From: Candidatus Izemoplasmatales bacterium
GTDB lineage: Bacteria > Bacillota_I > Bacilli_A > Izemoplasmatales > Hujiaoplasmataceae
Length of the DNA: 45,389 nucleotides
Assembly: GCA_028697025.1 (NCBI GenBank)
Contig: JAQVFZ010000002.1
Span: 1-45,389 of the forward strand
Reading direction: 5' to 3'
Shown here: positions 17,308 to 25,525 of the stretch, piece after piece
Layout of the letters: the number at the start of each line of letters is the position of its first letter
Numbering within the stretch: the stretch's first letter is position 1
Translations under genes and position numbers: made by a program
Notes under the pieces: model-generated
Told to the model about the DNA's origin: nothing
Database searches by the model: none
What the model saw: only the letters and a program-made list of their open reading frames with translations

Positions 17308-17777
17308 GACCGATCAATCCTTAACTGATAATTTTCTAGCTTTCTAACTTTGATTTTCGCCATGTCAAACAGCTTTTTTGAAGCAATGAATATTGGGTCT
17401 TGAGGATATTTATGCTCGAGATAGATGACCTCTTTTATTCCGGATTGGATAATCAATTTTGCGCATTCGTTACAAGGATAAAGTGTGACGTAAATCCGGG
17501 AACCAGCTAAATCCACTGAAGAATTCAAAATCGCATTCGGTTCGGCGTGAACGACATATGCATATTTGGATTCGAGATAGTTGTCGTTTCTGTCCCAAGG
17601 CAATTCATCGTCGCTGCAGCCGATTGGAAAGCCGTTATAACCGATACCGACTATCCGGTTTTTCTCATTGACAATACAGGCGCCGACTTGAGAACTGTCA
17701 TCTTTGGAGCGCATAGCTGATAGATGGGCTACCCCCATGAAATATTCGTCCCAACTGATGTAATCCGTTCTTTTCAT
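17304..17777 (-). CDS. comEB: dCMP deaminase
   Basis: Zinc deaminase that converts dCMP to dUMP for thymidylate synthesis. In 157 residues the zinc ligands H77, C102 and C105 and the proton-shuttling E79 are in HAEPNA and PCNEC. The insertion before HAE ([12 protein letters not shown]) carries the Cys of the second zinc site seen in dCMP deaminases. It overlaps the YlbL-like gene by four bases. Its ribosome-binding site is weak (AAAGAAAG about 11 bases upstream) and lies in a tandem repeat. Confidence 0.92.
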   Translation of the reverse strand: MKRTDYISWDEYFMGVAHLSAMRSKDDSSQVGACIVNEKNRIVGIGYNGFPIGCSDDELPWDRNDNYLESKYAYVVHAEPNAILNSSVDLAGSRIYVTLYPCNECAKLIIQSGIKEVIYLEHKYPQDPIFIASKKLFDMAKIKVRKLENYQLRIDRS

Positions 17778-17788
17778 GATTATTTACC

Positions 17789-17816
17789 AACTTTCTTTTT
17801 TTAACTTTCTTTTTTT
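17789..17816. repeat. Tandem 14-bp duplication upstream of the dCMP deaminase gene
   Basis: Two perfect head-to-tail copies of AAAAAAAGAAAGTT (minus strand) fill the gap between msrA and the dCMP deaminase gene. The proximal copy supplies the only purine-rich ribosome-binding stretch. Confidence 0.85.
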
Positions 17817-17818
17817 GA

Positions 17819-18322
17819 TTATTCAAAAAATTCTTTATCTAATTCATCAACTAAGCTCAAGTCGATATGGCAATATCCACATGGATTCTTTTTGAGATAT
17901 TTTTGATGATAGCTTTCGGCAGGGAAAAACTCTGGTGCTTTCTTTACTTCAGTACGTATCGGTTTTGGGTATTTGCTTCTAATATTTTCAATGTAACTTG
18001 TGATAAAGTCAAAGTCTTCCTCATCTTCAAAGAATATCGCTGTACGATATTGTCTACCGATGTCGTTTCCTTGACGATTGATGGTGGTCGGATCAATTAT
18101 CTGAAAAAAATGATCCAACAGATGCTTCAAGGAAACTTGATTTTCATCATAAACAATCCTTACCGCTTCGGCATGATTTGATCCCTGACATACCTGTTCA
18201 TAGGTTGGATTAGGGAAATCGCCGTCGATATAACCGACTTCAGTCTGATTTACGCCTTTTACTTTATCATAATAAGCTTGCACTCCCCAAAAACATCCAC
18301 CTGCTAAAATTATATTTTTCAT
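17819..18322 (-). CDS. msrA: Peptide methionine-S-sulfoxide reductase MsrA
   Basis: Repairs oxidised methionine in proteins. The nucleophile is C10 in GGCFWG; the family stretch YDPTTINRQGNDIGRQYRTA-like segment (residues about 77-95) and a C-terminal CGYC pair, which probably acts as resolving cysteines, are present. At 167 residues it is a stand-alone MsrA without a fused MsrB. It follows tcdA after 5 bases. Confidence 0.96.
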   Translation of the reverse strand: MKNIILAGGCFWGVQAYYDKVKGVNQTEVGYIDGDFPNPTYEQVCQGSNHAEAVRIVYDENQVSLKHLLDHFFQIIDPTTINRQGNDIGRQYRTAIFFEDEEDFDFITSYIENIRSKYPKPIRTEVKKAPEFFPAESYHQKYLKKNPCGYCHIDLSLVDELDKEFFE

Positions 18323-18327
18323 TTCTA

Positions 18328-19014
18328 TTACACTCCTATTAAGTCATTTATTATTTTTGCGGCCAGCATTATCCCAGCTACGCTAGGGCAATATGCGTTC
18401 GAACCCAGGATGTTCTTATCAAGAACATCGGACGGTTTTTCTTCCGAAAACACTACCGGAAAATTTAACGAATAACCAGCTATTTTCAATTCTCTTCTCA
18501 TGATTTTGGCTATAGGGCAGACGCTAGTCTGATTTAGTTTCGCGACTTTTATCATTTCGGGTTTCATCTTATTGGCAAAACCCATTGAACTGATAAAAGA
18601 AATCGAATTGTCCAGACTGTATTTCGCGATTGCCACTTTGGCTTTAAGATCATCGATGCAATCTGCGACATAATCGAACTTATCGTTCAAAATATAATTG
18701 ACGTTGGTCGCGTCAACTTTGGTTTGATGAACAACAAGCTTAAGTTTTGGATTAATGGCGAATGCTCTTTCAGCAAAAACATCAGTCTTATATTGGCCTA
18801 TCGTATTTTCCAAAGCGAGCAATTGCCGGTTGATATTGGTGACGTCGATTGTATCAAAATCAACGACATGAACTTCGCCAATACCATTTCTGACCAAAAC
18901 TTCAGCTGCAAAAGAACCGACTCCTCCCAAACCGAAGACGATAACTTTCTTTTGGCTGAGAAGGTGATACTTTTCCTTTCCGATTAAATTGATTAAACGA
19001 TCAAAGCGCTCCAC
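18328..19014 (-). CDS. tcdA: tRNA threonylcarbamoyladenosine dehydratase (TcdA/CsdL-like, ThiF fold)
   Basis: E1-like enzyme that uses ATP to cyclise t6A37 to ct6A in tRNA. A Rossmann ATP-binding motif (VFGLGGVGSFAAE) lies at about residues 26-38, followed by DFDTIDVTNINRQ and the TcdA-type segment SVCPIAKIMRRELK; these separate it from MoeB/ThiF. No zinc CxxC pairs are visible. Length 228. The start is a GTG (19012-19014) with AGGAG 7 bases upstream. Confidence 0.85.
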   Translation of the reverse strand: MERFDRLINLIGKEKYHLLSQKKVIVFGLGGVGSFAAEVLVRNGIGEVHVVDFDTIDVTNINRQLLALENTIGQYKTDVFAERAFAINPKLKLVVHQTKVDATNVNYILNDKFDYVADCIDDLKAKVAIAKYSLDNSISFISSMGFANKMKPEMIKVAKLNQTSVCPIAKIMRRELKIAGYSLNFPVVFSEEKPSDVLDKNILGSNAYCPSVAGIMLAAKIINDLIGV

Positions 19015-19035
19015 TAATAGTCTCTCCTAAAGAAT

Positions 19036-19054
19036 ATGGCTGCATCGCAGCCAT
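19036..19054. other. Perfect hairpin upstream of tcdA, T-run on the non-coding side
   Basis: ATGGCTGC / GCAGCCAT (8 bp, 3-base loop) starts at the stop codon of the upstream gene. The T-run that would make an intrinsic terminator follows on the plus strand, while both flanking genes are on the minus strand. It may stop antisense transcripts, or act in the mRNA as a processing or stability hairpin. Confidence 0.6.
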
Positions 19055-19497
19055 TATTTTTTTCTTCCATAATTTAAATTGAAATATTTGCGACCGAGAT
19101 TTAGCAAGACATAAGCAAACAACAGGAGCGAAAGCACGAGGATGCTGGCTATATATTCCGGTCTTCCGCCCAAATATTTATAGAGAACCACTAAACCGAG
19201 AATGCCGAAAATTGAGATTATGACCAGATAATAAAACTCTTGAACATAGGTGGCCTTAACCATTCTTTTCAATTTATCTCTTTTTATTAGCAAGAAAATC
19301 GTACCAATTATGGTAATAAGCACAGTAACACCTACCAATATCAATAAGTAGACCCTAACGTCGCTATTATTGGTGAAAGTATCAAAGACATAGGTAAATA
19401 CCAATACTATCGGCATCAACAACAGCATTGTCCAATAAAAGACTATGCTATTGATTTCATACTTGGAATAGATTCTCGGTCGGTTAATCTTTATCAT
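19054..19497 (-). CDS. Four-helix membrane protein of unknown function
   Basis: Not recognised. The 147-residue protein has a basic N-terminus (MIKINRPRIYSKYE) and four hydrophobic segments at about 19-39, 48-71, 86-107 and 112-133, ending in a basic tail (NYGRKK). The ATG overlaps the stop of the AI-2E-family transporter by four bases, so the two are translationally coupled; a joint role is possible but not shown. Confidence 0.75.
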   Translation of the reverse strand: MIKINRPRIYSKYEINSIVFYWTMLLLMPIVLVFTYVFDTFTNNSDVRVYLLILVGVTVLITIIGTIFLLIKRDKLKRMVKATYVQEFYYLVIISIFGILGLVVLYKYLGGRPEYIASILVLSLLLFAYVLLNLGRKYFNLNYGRKK

Positions 19498-20615
19498 GAA
19501 GAAGTCGCCTCGGTTGTGCTATTCTTCAGTTTTTCTTTCTTCAAGTCCGTGAAAAAACGATAAATTACCTTAATCGATGCGGCAATTGGCGAAGCGAAGA
19601 TTACCCCAATCGCGCCAAACAAAGAACCAAAGAACAATATTGAAATGATGATTACAATCGGGTGAAGCGATAATTGATGCGACATGATAAGCGGTTGGAA
19701 AATATTACCTTCGATGAATTGCATCGCCACGTTGACAAGCAAAACCAACAACGGTCCCGGACCGCTGGTTGCGATAAAGGTATAGACGATTGGCGGAACA
19801 GCGGCAATCAACATACCGAAGTAAGGAATGATGTTGGTAACTCCAACCAAGAATCCAAAGAAGAAATAATATTTCAAACCTATCAACTTATAAGCTATGG
19901 TCGCTACAGAACCCAAAACTACCATCAAGATCAATTGTCCTCTTAAATAAGCGCCGACGGTCTGGTTTAGCCTTGAGGACAATTCCGCGACGTTTTTCTC
20001 GTGCTTGGATGGAATTATCGATCTCATTCTCTCAGCTATGACTTCATAATCGTTCAAATAGAAGATCAACAAAATCGGTAAAAGCGCAAATGCCGTTAAA
20101 AGCGGCAAGAGCATATTGGTTAAAGAGGTGATTAGTTTTGGCACGAAACTGTCGACTGTATCGGCAATTAAATTGGTTTCATTGACATAGGCAATGATTT
20201 TGTCGTATAAATCAGCACCAAAGAGAAATTCATTTCTTAAGTCATTGTTGATGTAATCGACAATGACAGGATAATCATCGATAAAAAAATTCTTGATTTC
20301 ATTGACGATTAATGGGGTAAGAAAATAAAATGCCGCAAAGATCAAGCCAACAGTCAAAACAAAGACCAATCCAAGCGAAAACCCTCTAGGCCCAACGCCT
20401 TTTTTCTCCAAGTATTTTATTAGTGGAAAGATGATTAAAGCTGAAAAATAAGCTAAACTTATGGGAATTATGACCGATTTTATCGCTCTTAAAATCCAAT
20501 TCCAAAAATCCGAAAATTGGATAGCCAACAAAATAATGCCAAATCCTAAAATGACGATGGCCAAATATTTTATGATTCGATTTAATGACTCATCAGAAAT
20601 TTGTCTTTTTTTCAC
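19494..20615 (-). CDS. AI-2E family transporter (PerM/YtvI-like)
   Basis: Polytopic membrane protein of 373 residues with the layout of the AI-2E/UPF0118 family: two to three N-terminal helices, an extended loop (about 100-160), then further helices with the conserved segment LVGVTNIIPYFGMLIAAVPP and a late EGNIFQPLIMS motif. Substrates in this family range from autoinducer-2 to ions (Na+/H+ or K+ exchange); none can be assigned. It begins with a GTG preceded by AAGGAAG and has an extended -10, and heads the long operon that ends with rluD. Confidence 0.88.
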   Translation of the reverse strand: MKKRQISDESLNRIIKYLAIVILGFGIILLAIQFSDFWNWILRAIKSVIIPISLAYFSALIIFPLIKYLEKKGVGPRGFSLGLVFVLTVGLIFAAFYFLTPLIVNEIKNFFIDDYPVIVDYINNDLRNEFLFGADLYDKIIAYVNETNLIADTVDSFVPKLITSLTNMLLPLLTAFALLPILLIFYLNDYEVIAERMRSIIPSKHEKNVAELSSRLNQTVGAYLRGQLILMVVLGSVATIAYKLIGLKYYFFFGFLVGVTNIIPYFGMLIAAVPPIVYTFIATSGPGPLLVLLVNVAMQFIEGNIFQPLIMSHQLSLHPIVIIISILFFGSLFGAIGVIFASPIAASIKVIYRFFTDLKKEKLKNSTTEATSS

Positions 20616-20638
20616 AGGTTCACTTCCTTGATAAAATT

Positions 20639-20647
20639 ATTATAGCA
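20639..20647 (-). promoter_or_regulatory. Promoter of the transporter-to-rluD operon (extended -10)
   Basis: Minus strand TGCTATAAT, a consensus extended -10, lies about 25 bases before the GTG start; only a weak TGAATT is found at the -35 position. It sits 30 bases after the hisS stop. Confidence 0.65.
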
Positions 20648-20678
20648 TAGCTTTATGATAAATTCATCACATTCTAGA

Positions 20679-21986
20679 TTAACAGCCGTCACAACTAGAA
20701 CAACCACCGCTGCAATTTCTGCCGGTAAGTTGGTTGACGAGATATTGGTAAAGTTCTTCAACTTTTACCTGCACCTGTTCCTTCGTTGCTAAAGATTTAA
20801 CATTCACAACACCGGCTTTGGCTTCTTCTTCGCCATAAATCAAGTAAAATTTAGGGTTCATTCGGTCTGCTTGTTTAAATTGACCTTTCAGGTTTTTATT
20901 TAAGAAATCATAATCGATAACGAGACCACCGTGACGAAGATCATTGATAATTTCCAAGGCATCGGTTTGAAATACGTCACCCAAAGCAATGAAATAGGCA
21001 TGGATATTGTCCGTTTCAATCTCTTTATTTATACCTTCCAAAGCCAAAAGTAGTCTTTCTACCCCAAAAGCAAATCCCACTGCCCCTAAATCCGGACCTT
21101 CTAAGGAGCTATACAAATTATTGTACCTGCCGCCACCGACTAAAGTAGATTGTGCACCTAATGTTTCAAGATCACTGTCTATTTCAAAAACGGTGTGAGT
21201 ATAATAATCAAGACCTCTCACCAAATTCTTGTCGATTTTATAATTCAAGCCAATGCTTTCCAAGGCCATGATTACTTGTTCAAAATGAACTTTGGCTTTG
21301 TCGCTCAAATAATCATATGGTTTTGGCGCATTAATCAAGGCTTCATTGTCTTTATCGATTTTGCAGTCTAAAACTCTGAGAGGATTCTCTATATAGCGGC
21401 GATTGCAATCTTCACAAAGGTTCTTGATGTTAGGTTCCAAGTATTCTCGCAACGCTTTTTGATATCTTTCCTTCGATTCAGAATCACCCAAAGAATTGAT
21501 TCTCACTTGGACATTTTTGATTTTCAATGCTTCTAGGAAAGTAGCCGCAAAGTTGATGATTTCCGCATCGGCTAAAGGTGAATCCGATCCGATTACTTCC
21601 GCCCCAAACTGATGAAATTGACGTTGGCGACCTTTTTGCGGACGTTCATAGCGAAACATCGGTCCATAGTAATATAGCTTAAGCGGCAGATTTTCTTCAA
21701 CGTAAAGTTTGTTTTCGATGACGCTCCTTACTACGCTTGCAGTTCCTTCAGGCCTTAAGGTATTCATGCGCTTGCCTCGATCTTCAAAATCATAAGTTTC
21801 TTTCTTGACGATATCGGTAGTTTCGCCGACCGAACGATGAAACAATTCCGAACTTTCAAATATCGGTGTCCTAATCTCCGTAAAATTGAACAATCTGGAA
21901 ACATTGCGCATTACTGTTTCCAGATCTTGCCATCTCTTGATTTCGCCTGGCAATATATCTTGTGTTCCTTTAATTCTTCTTATCAC
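20679..21986 (-). CDS. hisS: Histidyl-tRNA synthetase with a four-cysteine C-terminal tail
   Basis: Class II aminoacyl-tRNA synthetase charging tRNA-His. Motif 1 to 3 regions are intact: RTPIFES, the motif 2 loop FRYERPQKGRQRQFHQFG, the HisA box LVRGLDYYTHTVFE, and GFAFGVERLLLAL. The anticodon-binding domain follows to about residue 418. The last residues are unusual: C425, C429, C432 and C435 (CSGGCSSCDGC) form a Cx3Cx2Cx2C cluster after the normal end of the domain. The start is a GTG with AAGGAG upstream. No T-box leader is present; a terminator-like hairpin separates it from acpP. Confidence 0.97.
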   Translation of the reverse strand: MIRRIKGTQDILPGEIKRWQDLETVMRNVSRLFNFTEIRTPIFESSELFHRSVGETTDIVKKETYDFEDRGKRMNTLRPEGTASVVRSVIENKLYVEENLPLKLYYYGPMFRYERPQKGRQRQFHQFGAEVIGSDSPLADAEIINFAATFLEALKIKNVQVRINSLGDSESKERYQKALREYLEPNIKNLCEDCNRRYIENPLRVLDCKIDKDNEALINAPKPYDYLSDKAKVHFEQVIMALESIGLNYKIDKNLVRGLDYYTHTVFEIDSDLETLGAQSTLVGGGRYNNLYSSLEGPDLGAVGFAFGVERLLLALEGINKEIETDNIHAYFIALGDVFQTDALEIINDLRHGGLVIDYDFLNKNLKGQFKQADRMNPKFYLIYGEEEAKAGVVNVKSLATKEQVQVKVEELYQYLVNQLTGRNCSGGCSSCDGC

Positions 21987-22004
21987 GATTGTTCGCTCCT
22001 TTTT

Positions 22005-22033
22005 AAAAAGTCGCCCTTAAAGATAAGGACGAC
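22005..22033 (-). terminator. Terminator between acpP and hisS
   Basis: On the minus strand GTCGTCCTTA / TAAGGGCGAC pair over 10 bp with one G-U wobble (22024-22033 with 22010-22019), a 4-base loop, then UUUUU. It lies just before the hisS ribosome-binding site, so read-through or attenuation of hisS is possible. Confidence 0.7.
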
Positions 22034-22058
22034 GCTTTTTTTAAGTAGTATAATCAGC

Positions 22059-22319
22059 TTATTCAAAGTAATTATCGCTTACTTGGTTAGTAACATACTC
22101 AACTAAGTCCTTGACATCCTTCATTCCTGTCGCAGCTTCATCAGAAATTGTGATTAAGAACTCGCTTTCTATTTGATTAAATAATTCAAGTGCATCAAGT
22201 GAATCAGCACCGAAATCTTCAGCTAGACCCGCATCCATAACTACTACTTCCGGTTTTACGCCCAACTCTTGGACAATCATTTCTTTTATCTTAGCAAAGA
22301 CTTTTTCTTTCTTTTCCAT
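22059..22319 (-). CDS. acpP: Acyl carrier protein
   Basis: Carries growing acyl chains on a 4'-phosphopantetheine arm during fatty acid synthesis. In 86 residues the attachment site is S40 in EDFGADSLDALEL, within the usual acidic helix II. RBS AGGAGG lies 7 bases before the ATG, and the gene has a consensus promoter and a terminator, so it is likely a short highly expressed transcript. No fab genes are in the window. Confidence 0.97.
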   Translation of the reverse strand: MEKKEKVFAKIKEMIVQELGVKPEVVVMDAGLAEDFGADSLDALELFNQIESEFLITISDEAATGMKDVKDLVEYVTNQVSDNYFE

Positions 22320-22345
22320 AATTTCCTCCTGATTAATATATTCCT

Positions 22346-22374
22346 ATTATATATTTTTTTAATCTCATAGTCAA
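22346..22374 (-). promoter_or_regulatory. acpP promoter with inverted repeat around the -35
   Basis: Minus strand: -35 TTGACT (22369-22374), spacer 17, -10 TATAAT (22346-22351). The -35 hexamer is flanked exactly by CTCAT and ATGAG, a 5-bp inverted repeat (22364-22379) that could be an operator. Confidence 0.85.
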
Positions 22375-22384
22375 ATGAGTTTAT

Positions 22385-22828
22385 TTAATCTTTTTCAATA
22401 ATGATGGTCACGGGACCGTCGTTTATGAGGCTTACTTGCATGTTTTCCCCAAAAACGCCCTCCTTGACAACGAAACCGTATTCATTGCGCAATAATTCAT
22501 TGAACTTTAGATAAAAAGCATTGGCGGTCTCAAAGTCCATCGCTTCGGTAAAACTTGGTCGATTGCTTTTTATTACATCTCCATATATGGTGAATTGAGA
22601 AATGGATAAAATACTGCCCTGGACTTCATCGAGGGAAAGATTCATCAAGCCACTACTATCTTCAAAAACCCTCAAGCGAGCGACTTTTCTTGCTAGATAA
22701 TCGATGGTTTTTTCGGTGTCTGTCCTTTTAAACCCTACCAACAATAAATAACCTCTGTCGATAGCTGAAACAATCTTTCCATTGACTGTCACATTGGCTT
22801 TTGAAACCCTTTGTACCACTACTTTCAT
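22385..22828 (-). CDS. dtd: D-aminoacyl-tRNA deacylase
   Basis: Hydrolyses D-amino acids from mischarged tRNA. The protein starts MKVVVQRVSKANVTV, the canonical family opening, so I place the start at the ATG 22826-22828 (147 residues); a longer reading from 22879 would add 17 unrelated residues. AAAGGA lies 6 to 7 bases upstream inside the end of rel, and only one base separates the rel stop from this ATG. SQFTIYGD and the C-terminal NDGPVTI motif build the active site. rel-dtd order is typical of Bacillota. Confidence 0.96.
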   Translation of the reverse strand: MKVVVQRVSKANVTVNGKIVSAIDRGYLLLVGFKRTDTEKTIDYLARKVARLRVFEDSSGLMNLSLDEVQGSILSISQFTIYGDVIKSNRPSFTEAMDFETANAFYLKFNELLRNEYGFVVKEGVFGENMQVSLINDGPVTIIIEKD

Positions 22829-22829
22829 T

Positions 22830-25001
22830 TTAAATCCTTTCAATCGAATAAACGTTTTTGACTTTTTGAATATTGGCAATCACGTTGTCTAGTTCCAAAA
22901 CCGAACCGATTTCAATCTTCATCCTGATAATTCCTTCTTTAATATCATTAGATTGGGCTGAAACTTGTACAATCTTAGCTTTTGAGGAAGTTGCGGCATT
23001 AATTATTTCCGCAAGAATATTATCGCGATTCAATACATTGATTTTCAGATTCGTCAAGTATTTCTTCAACGAGTTGTTTCCCCAAAAAACGTCAATCATC
23101 CGATTTTGATCGAATGTTTCCACATTCTTGCACTCTTTTCTATGTACGACAATACCTGAATTCCTGGTGATGTAGCCAATAATATCATCGCCCAAGATTG
23201 GCGTGCAGCAATTTCCCAGCTTGACCGAAGGTTTGTCTAAACCTTCGACAATGACATTGATGTCGGAATGGAGATATTGTTCTTTCTTCTCTTGTTCCTT
23301 GGAATACTTGTCAAGCAAATCCTGTTCGGTAACTTCAGGTTTACCGATAATCAGATTAATGGCTCCAATTGGAGATATGACATTTTTACCGATTTCATAA
23401 TGAAGATCTTCCAAGGTTTTTACACCCTTATTTTCGAAGAATTTCAAAGCTTCCTTGTCAGTGATGGTTAGGTTCAAGTGACGATTGTCAAGTTCTCTTT
23501 CCAATTCTTCACGGCCTTTTTCAATTAGGAATTCTCGTTTCTGCTTATTGAGGAAATTTTTGATTTTACTGCGAGCATTGGAAGTTTTGGCAATCTTCAG
23601 CCAGTTGTCATTGGGACCCACAGAGTTTGGCGAAGTCTTGATTTCAACCAAATCACCAGTTTTTAGCGTGTAATCCAACGGTCTTATTTTGCCATTGACG
23701 ATGGCTCCAACAGTCTTTTCCCCGATTTTGGTGTGAATTCTGAAGGCGAAATCAAGTGGTGTGGCTCCGGCAGTCAAGTCGATGATTTCTCCTTTAGGTG
23801 TGAAGACGTAGACGTTTGCTTTCAATATGTCATCTGTGAAGATATCCAATATTTCTTCATCAGAGTCACTTTCTTCAGTATATTTTATTAATTCGGAGTA
23901 CCAGCGAAGTTTTGACGAAACGATATCTTCGATGTTCTTCCTAGAGGCGATGCCCTTGCTTTCTTTATAAGCCCAGTGAGCAGCAACCCCTTTTTCCGCA
24001 ATTTCATCCATTTCTTTGGTCCTGATTTGAATTTCAAAGATTTTGCCCTTATTGACGACTGTAGTATGCAAAGATTGATACATATTCGGTTTTGGCATGG
24101 CGATGTAGTCCTTGAATCTTCCCGGTACCGGGATGAAACGGGAGTGAACGATACCAATCGCCTTGTAACAATCAGAAATGGAAGATACGATGATTCTTAA
24201 AGCCAGAAGATCGTGTATTTCTTCAAAATCGATTTTTTTAACTTTCATTTTGCTATAGACGGAGTGAATGTTTTTGATTCTACCCTTAATTTCAAATTGA
24301 AAGTTTTCTTCAGTCAAAAGTTGAGCCAAAGAATTTTCCATCGCTAAAACATCTGCTTCACGACTTCCTTTTTTATCACGTAAAAGACCCGATATTTTAC
24401 GGTATTCAATGGGATAAAGATATTTGAATGATAAATCTTCAAGTTCCGCCTTTAAGCGATACATCCCCAAACGGTGGGCAATCGGCGCAAAAATATCAAG
24501 CGTTTCCTGAGAAATCCTGGTTCTTCTTTCATCATCCAAAAATGCTAATGTTCGCATGTTATTCAAGCGATCTGCCAACTTGACAAAGATAACCCTAATG
24601 TCCCTAGCCATTGCGAGAACCATCTTTTGATGATTTTTGACCTGTTGGGCAGCTTTCGATATTTGATACTTCAATTGATCCAATTTTGTCAAACCTTCAA
24701 CAATATCCGCTACTTCTTCGCCGAATTTTTCTTTTAACTCATCATAAGTCGTATCAGTATCTTCAAGAATGTCATGCAGCAACCCTGCAGCCAAGGTGTT
24801 AGGATCGACTTGATATTCGGCTAAAGTAATGGCTACATCCCGCGGGTGGACAATATACGGCTCACCGGATTTACGCAATTGACCGCGATGTTTTGAATCG
24901 GCATAGTCAAAAGCGCTCCTGATGAAGTCCAGGTGCTTAGGTTGAGACATGTATTTGGAAATTTCCTTCAGCAAAGGTTTAAAGTGATCGATTTCTGCCA
25001 C
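22830..25001 (-). CDS. rel: Bifunctional (p)ppGpp synthetase/hydrolase (Rel)
   Basis: Stringent-response enzyme. In 723 residues: HD hydrolase domain with H52, H76-D77 and E80-D81 intact; synthetase domain (about 200-345) with R295-F-K297-D298, the RxKD form typical of bifunctional enzymes rather than the ExDD of hydrolase-dead RelA; TGS domain from about 395; zinc-finger/helical linker; and a C-terminal ACT domain (about 650-723). Both activities should therefore be present. The start is a GTG with AAGGAG 8 bases upstream, 11 bases after apt, the usual apt-rel-dtd arrangement. Confidence 0.97.
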   Translation of the reverse strand: MAEIDHFKPLLKEISKYMSQPKHLDFIRSAFDYADSKHRGQLRKSGEPYIVHPRDVAITLAEYQVDPNTLAAGLLHDILEDTDTTYDELKEKFGEEVADIVEGLTKLDQLKYQISKAAQQVKNHQKMVLAMARDIRVIFVKLADRLNNMRTLAFLDDERRTRISQETLDIFAPIAHRLGMYRLKAELEDLSFKYLYPIEYRKISGLLRDKKGSREADVLAMENSLAQLLTEENFQFEIKGRIKNIHSVYSKMKVKKIDFEEIHDLLALRIIVSSISDCYKAIGIVHSRFIPVPGRFKDYIAMPKPNMYQSLHTTVVNKGKIFEIQIRTKEMDEIAEKGVAAHWAYKESKGIASRKNIEDIVSSKLRWYSELIKYTEESDSDEEILDIFTDDILKANVYVFTPKGEIIDLTAGATPLDFAFRIHTKIGEKTVGAIVNGKIRPLDYTLKTGDLVEIKTSPNSVGPNDNWLKIAKTSNARSKIKNFLNKQKREFLIEKGREELERELDNRHLNLTITDKEALKFFENKGVKTLEDLHYEIGKNVISPIGAINLIIGKPEVTEQDLLDKYSKEQEKKEQYLHSDINVIVEGLDKPSVKLGNCCTPILGDDIIGYITRNSGIVVHRKECKNVETFDQNRMIDVFWGNNSLKKYLTNLKINVLNRDNILAEIINAATSSKAKIVQVSAQSNDIKEGIIRMKIEIGSVLELDNVIANIQKVKNVYSIERI

Positions 25002-25012
25002 AAAACTACTCC

Positions 25013-25525
25013 TTAATATTGCATCAATACCTTTATAGGATATCCTTTAAGTTTCTCTCTACCATTTAGTTCAATCAGTTCAATCATGAAGCCAAGGCCA
25101 ACGACTTTTCCGCCGGCTGCTTCCACTAATTTTATCGTGGCTTCCATTGTACCTCCGGTTGCCAATAAGTCATCGATAATAACGACGCGGTCACCTTTTT
25201 TGATAGCGTCCTTATGCATGCAAAGCGTGTTTTTGCCGTACTCGAGTTCATAATCATATCTGATAACTTCCCGAGGCAGTTTTCCCGGTTTTCTCACCGG
25301 CACAAACCCGGCTTTAAGAGCACAAGCCACCGGTGCTCCGATGATAAAGCCTCTCGCATCCGGTCCTATGACTTTATTTGCTTTTAAATCAGCTGAAAAT
25401 TGTGTAAGTTCCATAATGGCTTGGTGAAAAGCTTCGCCATCGCCAATCAACGGGGTAATGTCTTTAAACTGAATTCCCGGTATCGGAAAATCAGGTACAT
25501 TGGTAATATAATCTCTAAAATCCAT
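25013..25525 (-). CDS. apt: Adenine phosphoribosyltransferase
   Basis: Salvages adenine with PRPP to AMP. The PRPP-binding motif [14 protein letters not shown] is at about residues 113-126, and [14 protein letters not shown] and the dimer-loop [10 protein letters not shown] segment are normal. At 170 residues it has the family length. The ATG is preceded by GGAGGAAAA and overlaps the end of recJ by 11 bases. Confidence 0.97.
   Translation of the reverse strand: MDFRDYITNVPDFPIPGIQFKDITPLIGDGEAFHQAIMELTQFSADLKANKVIGPDARGFIIGAPVACALKAGFVPVRKPGKLPREVIRYDYELEYGKNTLCMHKDAIKKGDRVVIIDDLLATGGTMEATIKLVEAAGGKVVGLGFMIELIELNGREKLKGYPIKVLMQY

Noticed and set aside
21987-22058. T-box riboswitch before hisS
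   Set aside because: The leader holds only a short terminator-like hairpin; no T-box sequence or long stem I is present.
22829-22879. Longer dtd reading starting at 22879
   Set aside because: It overlaps the Rel ACT domain and adds 17 residues absent from the Dtd family; the ATG at 22826-22828 fits.
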